Positions 57,668-64,000 of a stretch of DNA of 64,000 nucleotides are shown piece by piece. A program made the position numbers and the translations under genes. Positions within the stretch are counted from its first letter, which is position 1. Every line of letters begins with the position of its first letter. This DNA comes from CAZCAC01 sp964496575 (GTDB lineage: Bacteria; Planctomycetota; UBA1135; GCA-002686595): contig CAZCAC010000001.1 in the NCBI GenBank assembly GCA_964496575.1, positions 62,001 through 126,000 on the forward strand, given 5' to 3'. The notes beneath the pieces are model-generated. The model saw only the letters and a program-made list of their open reading frames with translations. It was not told the origin of the DNA and ran no database searches.

Positions 57668-59581
57668 CTACTGCTCTCCGTCGACGTAGCCCAAGGCCTT
57701 GAGGGAGTCCAAGGTCGCCTCGTCGAGCTCCGTGGCTCCGAACTGCCGTGCCGCTCGGAGCTCCTCTCCCCGTTGAAGGTGGACCTCGAGGATCTCGTGC
57801 ATTTGCGCCGCGGTATCCGCATGCTCGCCGGCCAGATTCTGTGTTTCCCCGGGATCATCCGACAAGTTGTACAGCTGAGCCCCACTCTCGGACCAGGTGT
57901 ACTTCCAGTCGCCCCTGATGATCGAGTGCTGCTGTTCGGAGCTCCAGAGCATGAACTCGCTGATGACCTCGGACGAGGAAGCCTCAACCCCCTGAAGAAG
58001 CGGTTTCAGACTTCTGCCCGAGAAGGTTGATTCCTCGAAGTGGACTCCGAGGAGATCCAGCATGGTTGGCGCTACATCTACGAGCTGGACGGTCGTGTCC
58101 ACCTGTCCAGGTGAGATACCCGGTCCCCAGATAGCCAGGGGAATGCGGATCACTCCCTCGAGATTGCTCCCGCCGTGACTGCCCACGACACCATGGTCGA
58201 AGAAGCGTTCCCCGTGGTCCGACAAGAAGACGAGAAGCGTGCGCTCGTCGAGCCCCAGATCATCCAGCGTGGAAAGAAACCGGTCGAGGTGTTCGTCCAC
58301 GTGCAGGATCCGTTCATCGTAGGCCTCGAGCACCACGGCCTGGTCCTCGGCCGAGGCGCGCATGGGACTCTCGGAGACCCGAGCCATGACGTCCGCGGGT
58401 ACGTCCTTCACCCATTGATGGGGGTCGATGTAGTGCAGGAACAAGAAGAATTGCGTGTTCTGCTGTGCCGAGATCCACTCTATCGCCCGGTCGGTTCCGC
58501 GCTGGGCATCGTGGCCGGGGATCTCGACGAAGTAGTCCATTCCCTTCAAGACCCTCGTGGGATAATTGATGTACCCGTTGCTGTGGATCGCCGCGGAGTA
58601 GTATCCGGCAGGCCGCAAGACCTCCTGGATCGTCGGCACGGAGTGGTGGAGCATCTGGTAGCGGTACCGCGTATTGGAGATCGTGAGCTCGATGCCCCCG
58701 CCGACATCCTTGGCCGAGTAGTCCGTGGTCTTCTCGGAGGATCCGACCGTCGATCTCATACCCGCTCCGTGTACGGAGGGAAAGACACCTGTCAGGATGG
58801 TCGAGATCGCCGGCAGGGTCCAGGGGGCATTCGAATACGCGTTGCGGAATACGGTGGCCTCCTCGAGGCGTGCGTCGAGTCTGGGAAGAGCCTTGCTCTC
58901 TCCCCCGATCGCCTCCAGGCGATCCGCGCGAAGCGTGTCCACGCAGATCACGATGAGGTTCAGCATTGACTCCTGACCCGGAGCGAGAATCACGGGGTTG
59001 TGCCACTTCACGGTCGGTCTCACCCGATCGTCCGGCCCGGAATCAGTCAGGACGGCGAATACGAGGTTCCCGGTACCCTCAGTGCCGGGGATCGCGATCT
59101 CCCTTTCCACCACCTGGCCGGTGAGCTCGTCCGGGCCAAGGGTGTGACGGAAGATCTCCTCGTCTTGCTCGCCTTCCCGAGCCAAGGTGATCGACACATC
59201 GGGCAGTTCTCCAGCGTATCCATCCTCGGCCCGTGCGGCGACTCCGAACCGGAGCCGGGAGTTCCCGGGGATACGGGTCGTCCAGATCATTGGCGCGCCA
59301 GGGTCGACCGCCTCGACAACCGGGTACGCGTTGCCCTCGCGCACATACGTCGACACGACAGCGTTGTTCCAGGCTCCGTGCTCCTCGCCCTGGATCGTTG
59401 CCGCCTCGAGCACCTCTCGTCCGGAGGACTGCAGCTCCAGCGAGGAGGGAATCAAGCGCGCTGCCACTCGGTAGCGGCCGGACTCGGTCTCCGGAGGCCG
59501 ACATCCGGGAGCGAGCGCGAAGATCAAGCCGATGAGCAAAGCGATCGGCTGCTGACGGTAGGTCTGACGGGGAAGGTGCAT
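57668..59581 (-). CDS. Lipoprotein sulfatase-like hydrolase lacking the formylglycine residue
   Basis: The product has 637 residues from the ATG at 59581. A lipoprotein signal is seen (QPIALLIGLIFALAPGC). Residues 35-210 are a beta-domain, and the sulfatase-like domain runs from about 215: NLIVICVDTLRADRLEAIGG (metal Asp), APWTLPAISTILTGV, LLVFLSDHGERFFDHGVVGS HGG. The nucleophile motif is W-T-L-P-A, again Thr in place of Cys or Ser. The overall layout resembles 53363-56458, but that protein places the catalytic domain first. The C-terminus ends SLKALGYVDGEQ. It is probably outer-membrane attached, acting on an extracellular sulfated or phosphorylated glycan, but a standard sulfatase mechanism is not possible. 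Confidence 0.82.
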   Translation of the reverse strand: MHLPRQTYRQQPIALLIGLIFALAPGCRPPETESGRYRVAARLIPSSLELQSSGREVLEAATIQGEEHGAWNNAVVSTYVREGNAYPVVEAVDPGAPMIWTTRIPGNSRLRFGVAARAEDGYAGELPDVSITLAREGEQDEEIFRHTLGPDELTGQVVEREIAIPGTEGTGNLVFAVLTDSGPDDRVRPTVKWHNPVILAPGQESMLNLIVICVDTLRADRLEAIGGESKALPRLDARLEEATVFRNAYSNAPWTLPAISTILTGVFPSVHGAGMRSTVGSSEKTTDYSAKDVGGGIELTISNTRYRYQMLHHSVPTIQEVLRPAGYYSAAIHSNGYINYPTRVLKGMDYFVEIPGHDAQRGTDRAIEWISAQQNTQFFLFLHYIDPHQWVKDVPADVMARVSESPMRASAEDQAVVLEAYDERILHVDEHLDRFLSTLDDLGLDERTLLVFLSDHGERFFDHGVVGSHGGSNLEGVIRIPLAIWGPGISPGQVDTTVQLVDVAPTMLDLLGVHFEESTFSGRSLKPLLQGVEASSSEVISEFMLWSSEQQHSIIRGDWKYTWSESGAQLYNLSDDPGETQNLAGEHADTAAQMHEILEVHLQRGEELRAARQFGATELDEATLDSLKALGYVDGEQ

Positions 59582-59767
59582 TTTCGAAGGCGAGGATGAA
59601 CCGGATTCCTGGCGGCGCCTGCCCGAAGAACGGCAGCGCAGGGACGCGGGAACCCTACCAATTACTCCGACCACGGTCGCCCGGAAGCCATACATTATCG
59701 TCGAGGACGGTGGCTCTCCGATGGACGGAGCATCGCCAAGGGACGGTGAACGGCGACCGACCCCTTT

Positions 59768-60787
59768 TCACTCCGCGGGTGCCCTGGCGATCACCGTCCA
59801 GAAGTTGCTGAGGAACCGGAGCCGATAGGGTTCGCGCTTCCGGACGTGCAGGTACATCAGGAGCGTATTCCACAGCATCGAAGCGGTGTAGCGAAACACC
59901 CGCCGGTGGACCTTGGAGCGTTGCTTCGGTGGGAGCCGCCGGGCCCCGGAACGCGTGAATCGCCACCAGCTTCGCATCAGCCCCGCTGCACTGGCGAGCT
60001 CGGCAAAGCGCCGGTTCTGCACGTGGCCCGGCGTGCCGAATGCCGTGCACTCGAGGCCCAGGGCCTGCAGCGAGTTGGTGTAGAAGTCGAGCTCGTGGTA
60101 GTAGCCGACGTCGTAGTCGAAGTCGAAGAAGCAGCTGTGGTAGGCGATAGAATCCTCGCGCGTCAGCTGGGTGATGCCAAACAGGTTGAAGTGCCCGTCC
60201 TCGCTCACGAAGCGGATGCTGTCCCTGTTCGGAATCTCCAGGATCAGGACCCCGCCCGGGTTCAAGAGCTTCCGCAGGTTCTGCAGGGTCAGAGGCACGT
60301 CGAGCACGTGCTCGATGACGTCCATGCAGGTCACGACGTCGAACGCTCCGAGCTTTTCTTCCAGCCCCTCCTCGAGGATGCTCTGCTCCTGGACGACATC
60401 CTCGAGCCCGGCGTCCGCGCAATTCGCCCGGGAGAGGGAGACACGGTCTCGATCGATCTCGACGCCACGAACCTCGAAACCCTTCTCGGCGAAGACCACG
60501 AGGTAGCCGCCGAATCCGCATCCTACGTCGAGGTAGCGCGCCCGCCGCTCCCCGAACCAGGGTTCGAACTGGGCATAGAAGCCTCTGGCCCGCTGGTTGG
60601 TCGACATGGCGAAGTCGAACCAGAGCGGCTCCGGCTGCGGCCGCGCCAGGATCGCCCCCAGTGACTCCTCGGTCCGCGCGCGCGTCCTCTGCCAGTAGTC
60701 GAGATAGGCCTCGGCGTAGTTCGGCCCCACCTGGTATCGCTCCTGGACTTCCTCTCGAACGCTGGGGCGAACGGCGTGCTCGGTCAT
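59768..60787 (-). CDS. Class I SAM-dependent methyltransferase (surface-glycan type)
   Basis: The product has 339 residues from the ATG at 60787, with AGGGAG nine bases upstream. Motif I is YLDVGCGFGGYLVVFAEKGF, followed by VRGVEIDRDRVSLSRANC, and the post-II stretch DVVTCMDVIEHVLD with NPGGVLILEIPN. The extended C-terminal third (HSCFFDFDYDVGYYHELDFY TNSL ... SNFWTVIARAPAE) is usual in methyltransferases of O-antigen and glycan clusters. The gene starts 11 bases after the double glycosyltransferase ends, so the two form a transcription unit that probably methylates the sugar chain the other protein builds. Confidence 0.87.
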   Translation of the reverse strand: MTEHAVRPSVREEVQERYQVGPNYAEAYLDYWQRTRARTEESLGAILARPQPEPLWFDFAMSTNQRARGFYAQFEPWFGERRARYLDVGCGFGGYLVVFAEKGFEVRGVEIDRDRVSLSRANCADAGLEDVVQEQSILEEGLEEKLGAFDVVTCMDVIEHVLDVPLTLQNLRKLLNPGGVLILEIPNRDSIRFVSEDGHFNLFGITQLTREDSIAYHSCFFDFDYDVGYYHELDFYTNSLQALGLECTAFGTPGHVQNRRFAELASAAGLMRSWWRFTRSGARRLPPKQRSKVHRRVFRYTASMLWNTLLMYLHVRKREPYRLRFLSNFWTVIARAPAE

Positions 60788-60798
60788 GGTCGAGCTCC

Positions 60799-63700
60799 CT
60801 AGCTGCCGGACCGGGTCCGCCGCCATCGTTTCGCCGTATCGCCAAGCTGTCGCCGGAGGACCTGCAGACGAGCTCGCGCGTACGCAAGGTGCTTCCTTCG
60901 TTCGGCGCTGGAGCCCGCGTGCCGGACCGCGCGCAGGAAGTCCCTCCCCGCAGCCCCGAGTAGCTCTGCACTCTTCAAGAGGCCGTAGCGCCCCGGCATC
61001 AACAGCTCCCGGGTCGTCTGGTAGCTGACGTTCGCGGCGGTGCGAATCGTCTGAACCACATCCTGCATGGTGAAACGAGCGGGATCGACTGCGTGGTCGA
61101 CGACCGACCGGGGCTCGATTCCCACGGAGTAACCCAGGATCTGGATGAGGCGCGCGGCCACGATCTCCTCACCGCCGCCGAAGTCATTCCCCTTGCGACC
61201 ATAGCTCGAACGGAACCCGCCGGCCTTCACGATCACCTCTCGCAGACACGACCAGTTCGCTCCGTAGGGAAAGTCCCACCAGTCCTGGACAACCCGGTAG
61301 TCATCACCGGGAGGAGCAAAATGGCTCCAGTAGATGTACCAGTCGGGGCGGAGCCAGTCGGGCGCCGGATCCGGGGGCGTGAGGAGCACCTGCCCCCCGA
61401 CGACGCCGGGTTCGGGTTCGTTCGAGTATGCGGCGAAGGTCGTCTGCAACCACGTCGGGTGAGGTACGGAGTCGTCGTCGAGGAAGCAGAGCACTCGACC
61501 GCGTGCCTCGGAGATGCCGAAGTTGCGCGCGAAGGAGAGCCCTGGCAAGGGACACTCGATGAGGCGCAGGCGCTCGAACAGGTCGAAGGAGTGCTCGCGA
61601 CGCAGAGCGTCGAGGGTCTGCGCGACGCGTTCGTCGTCCGGCTCGTTGTTGACCACCAAGAGCTCCCAGGCGATCGGATGCTCCAGTTCCTGCCGCGAGA
61701 GGGCGTCCACCGTGCGCGCCAGAAGGTCGGGGCGCCGGTACGTGCACACGATGACCGTGATGTCGAGCTCTGGTTCGGGCGGTTCGTGGATCTCACGCTC
61801 CAGAGCTCGCAGCTGATCCGTCCTGGCCCGGGTCTCGGCGGCTTGCAGGAGGCTCCCCAGCTCATCGGCGCCGAGCCAGCCGCGCCGGCCGACGTCGGCC
61901 CGCACCGGGATCCCCGCTTCACCGAGGCTCAGCACCAGGTTCCAGCCCTCGTCGACCTCCGCGGGCAAGGTCTCGCCCTCGGTGAGCAGGACGTTCAGGA
62001 AGGGAGCGGGAAGCGGGTGATCGGGGGATCTGGACGCCCGTTCAGGATCGGCGAGATGCAGGTGAACGGCGGGCAGCCAGAGGATCGTCATCCGCCAACG
62101 TTTCAGGGACTCCTCGTCGCACACGATCCGGCCGGAGTGGTTCAGGTGCTCTCGAGCGCGATCACCGAGCTCGGCGTATTCCGGATCGGACGAAACGCAC
62201 CACAGCGAGGGGTGGAGCTGAAAGTCCCGCCGAAACGCCTCGAAGACCATCAGTGCCGTCCGGCGCGCGGTGATCCCCAGTTCCTCATCGCGTGCGGTGA
62301 GCGACGCCGGGTGGAAGCGATAGTCGTAGATCGGCTCCTTGAAGTCACTATGGCGCAGCGTCATCGCCGCGTTGATCCGCATCCAGTAGTCGTAGTCCTC
62401 CAGCCCGAACAGGAACGGGCTGTAGTCTCCGATGAGGTACGGAACGCGCGGCCGGTACATGAAGGCGGCGCAGACATAGTTGTTCGGCCAGACGTTGAGC
62501 TCCGAAGGGTCGGTCGGCAGGTAGACGTGCTCGCTTCCCGCTGGCACCTGGTACCCGAGATACCAGTCGGAGTTGCCAAGCGGCGCACCGTTCTCGTCGA
62601 TGATATCCACATTCGCGTACACGAGATCCCAGGACGGGTGCCGTCGAAGGCAGGCGACCATCTCGTGGAGGAACTCCGGCATGAGCCGATTGTCCGCGCT
62701 GGTCCAGGTGAAGTACTCCCCCTGCGCTTCCTCGAAACCGCGCGAGAGAGTCCGTGGGAGCTTGCGATTCTCCTGATGGATGACTCGAACGCGGGTATCC
62801 TCGGCGGCGAATCGATCGACGATTTCCGCGGTGCGATCCGTCGATCCATCATCGACGACGATCAGCTCGAACTCCCGATAGCTCTGCGCCAGCACGCTCT
62901 CGATCGACTCGGTGATGTAGTCCTCGCCGTTGTAGACGGGCAGCACGATCGAGACGAGCCCGGGACGAGCTGCGCAGCGAATCCGGCCGAGATCCCCGAG
63001 CAGCCGCGCCTCGTAGTTCCCTCGGTAGTGGTCGAAGGCGAAGACGTAGGGGTTCATTGGCGAGGGCAAACCGAGCCACTTCCAGGTCTTGTCGATGACC
63101 CAGCAAGCACCCTTCACGGGGTGGCCGATCCCGCGAGTGATCCTCCGGACGAAACGATGGCGCCGGCTCCCCGGCGGCAGGAACCAGCTGTACACGCGGC
63201 GCACCCGCAGGAGAACGTTCCAGAGCAGGCCCGAAGCATTGGCCCGCAAGGCTCCCAGCTCATGTGTCGTCACGGAGAGCTCCTCCTTCACCCGGAGCAG
63301 CTCACGATTGGCCGCGGCCAACCCGTCGGCCGTCACCTCCAACTCCCTGGCGAGGTTCTCCGCGCGTAGGGCGAGCTCATCCCGTACCGCGCGCAGGCGC
63401 CGTTCCGTCTCCGACGCTCGCCGTTCCGTGGCCGCGTTCGCCGCGAGAGCATCCGAGAGGGCGGCGGCCAGTCTGGCCTGCTCGAAGGAACCTGTCTCGA
63501 TGTCCGCCGACCAGGAGGTGAAGGGCGGGTCCTCCTCGGCTGACTTCGAGCCGAGCGCGACGAGCAGGTAGCCGCGTTGTGACTCGGGCAAGAGTGGACT
63601 GCGGTGGATCTCGAGGATCAGCTGGCGCAGCTCCGGATCGATTCCATGCAATCCGTGGATGAACTCCTCGGTCCAGGACTGCGCCAGCACGGTCTGGCCG

Positions 63701-64000
63701 AGGAAGTTCAAGCCCGCCGCCTCGAAGACCTCGCGCAGGCTCAGCGGCGGCATCTCCGTTCCGTAGGGCCACTCGTCGCGACTCACCACCTGAATCCGCC
63801 AGATCCAGTACCAGTAGCAGAGCTGGTTGGGAACCAGGGCGATGACGTAGCGCTTGCTGCGACTCGCCAGCCCCTGGATCATCCCGACCTGCTCATCGAA
63901 GGTCAGGTGCTCCAGCGCACCGGCGTTGAAGACCAGGTCGTATTCCTCTTCGCCCGGCTCGGTCGCGTCGCCGAGCACGATCTTCGGCTGGAGCTGCTCG
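60799..64000 (-). CDS. Multidomain methyltransferase / double GT2 glycosyltransferase (5' end beyond window)
   Basis: The frame is open to the window edge, so the N-terminus is missing; more than 1060 residues are present. It starts inside a methyltransferase domain (YDLVFNAGALEHLTFDEQ, a post-II motif). Residues about 190-260 (counted from 63978) are a coiled coil rich in Arg, Glu and Ala. A first GT2 domain begins near residue 335 (LVSIVLPVYNGEDYITESIE; VVDDGSTD). Its acceptor-side DxD is replaced by TSADNRLMPEF. A second GT2 domain begins near 735 (DITVIVCTYRRPDLLARTVD) with intact CFLDDDSVPH. Together with the methyltransferase gene after it, it looks like a chain-building and capping enzyme for a surface polysaccharide. 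Confidence 0.87.
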   Translation of the reverse strand, partial: EQLQPKIVLGDATEPGEEEYDLVFNAGALEHLTFDEQVGMIQGLASRSKRYVIALVPNQLCYWYWIWRIQVVSRDEWPYGTEMPPLSLREVFEAAGLNFLGQTVLAQSWTEEFIHGLHGIDPELRQLILEIHRSPLLPESQRGYLLVALGSKSAEEDPPFTSWSADIETGSFEQARLAAALSDALAANAATERRASETERRLRAVRDELALRAENLARELEVTADGLAAANRELLRVKEELSVTTHELGALRANASGLLWNVLLRVRRVYSWFLPPGSRRHRFVRRITRGIGHPVKGACWVIDKTWKWLGLPSPMNPYVFAFDHYRGNYEARLLGDLGRIRCAARPGLVSIVLPVYNGEDYITESIESVLAQSYREFELIVVDDGSTDRTAEIVDRFAAEDTRVRVIHQENRKLPRTLSRGFEEAQGEYFTWTSADNRLMPEFLHEMVACLRRHPSWDLVYANVDIIDENGAPLGNSDWYLGYQVPAGSEHVYLPTDPSELNVWPNNYVCAAFMYRPRVPYLIGDYSPFLFGLEDYDYWMRINAAMTLRHSDFKEPIYDYRFHPASLTARDEELGITARRTALMVFEAFRRDFQLHPSLWCVSSDPEYAELGDRAREHLNHSGRIVCDEESLKRWRMTILWLPAVHLHLADPERASRSPDHPLPAPFLNVLLTEGETLPAEVDEGWNLVLSLGEAGIPVRADVGRRGWLGADELGSLLQAAETRARTDQLRALEREIHEPPEPELDITVIVCTYRRPDLLARTVDALSRQELEHPIAWELLVVNNEPDDERVAQTLDALRREHSFDLFERLRLIECPLPGLSFARNFGISEARGRVLCFLDDDSVPHPTWLQTTFAAYSNEPEPGVVGGQVLLTPPDPAPDWLRPDWYIYWSHFAPPGDDYRVVQDWWDFPYGANWSCLREVIVKAGGFRSSYGRKGNDFGGGEEIVAARLIQILGYSVGIEPRSVVDHAVDPARFTMQDVVQTIRTAANVSYQTTRELLMPGRYGLLKSAELLGAAGRDFLRAVRHAGSSAERRKHLAYARARLQVLRRQLGDTAKRWRRTRSGS

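Noticed and set aside
61093..63369. 758-residue plus-strand frame opposite the GT2 protein
   Set aside because: GT2 signatures are on the minus strand; this frame shows none.
1..64000. CRISPR array, prophage, insertion sequence or integrase
   Set aside because: No regular spacer-repeat pattern, phage structural gene or transposase was found on either strand.

Overview
The window is about two-thirds G+C. Its secreted proteins share a C-terminal module (a Cys-rich stretch such as CFGDPGSGTPCPC, then GDGLRC.GG, ending FN.SNGY.I.WLP). I associate that module with uncultured, largely aquatic Planctomycetota. FG-GAP-like proteins, carboxypeptidase-regulatory-like proteins and sulfatase-like proteins fit the same phylum. 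This placement is an inference from protein style; no rRNA or tRNA gene was seen.

Layout. 1-2.6 kb: a large protein of unknown function, open at the left edge. 2.7-4.9 kb: two decayed secreted-protein genes. 4.9-8.3 kb: an NHL-type and an FG-GAP-type secreted protein on the minus strand. 8.8-15.4 kb: a tiny membrane peptide, two envelope proteins, a membrane-anchored regulatory-like protein and a GT39 glycosyltransferase. 15.7-31.6 kb: a beta-1,3-glucan (laminarin-like) utilisation locus. 31.8-38.2 kb: two membrane-anchored regulatory-like proteins around an FG-GAP protein. 38.2-39.7 kb: a receiver-less DNA-binding protein and a histidine kinase. 39.8-45.8 kb: a secreted agmatine-deiminase-like enzyme, an acidic exported protein, an SGNH/GH43-like fusion and a secreted endonuclease/exonuclease/phosphatase. 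45.9-53.2 kb: a Fpg/Nei glycosylase and a CUT1-type sugar importer whose binding protein is fused to one permease, divergent from a cytosolic alpha-glucosidase-like enzyme and a lipoprotein nitrilase. 53.4-64 kb: two sulfatase-like enzymes without the formylglycine residue, two methyltransferases and a double GT2 protein cut by the right edge.

The most coherent system is the glucan locus. Secreted GH16 and GH17 enzymes would cut beta-1,3-glucan, a GPH-type MFS carrier would import oligosaccharides, and a large clan GH-Q phosphorylase (GH149/GH161-like) would phosphorolyse them. A clan GH-A lipoprotein hydrolase completes the operon. A LacI-family repressor is divergent from the carrier. Its likely operator, TGAAACCGGTTTCA, occurs as pairs with exactly 26 bp between centres at three promoters. 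Two of these drive secreted jelly-roll or carbohydrate-binding-like proteins that I propose as glucan-capture proteins. A degenerate site lies at the GH16 promoter.
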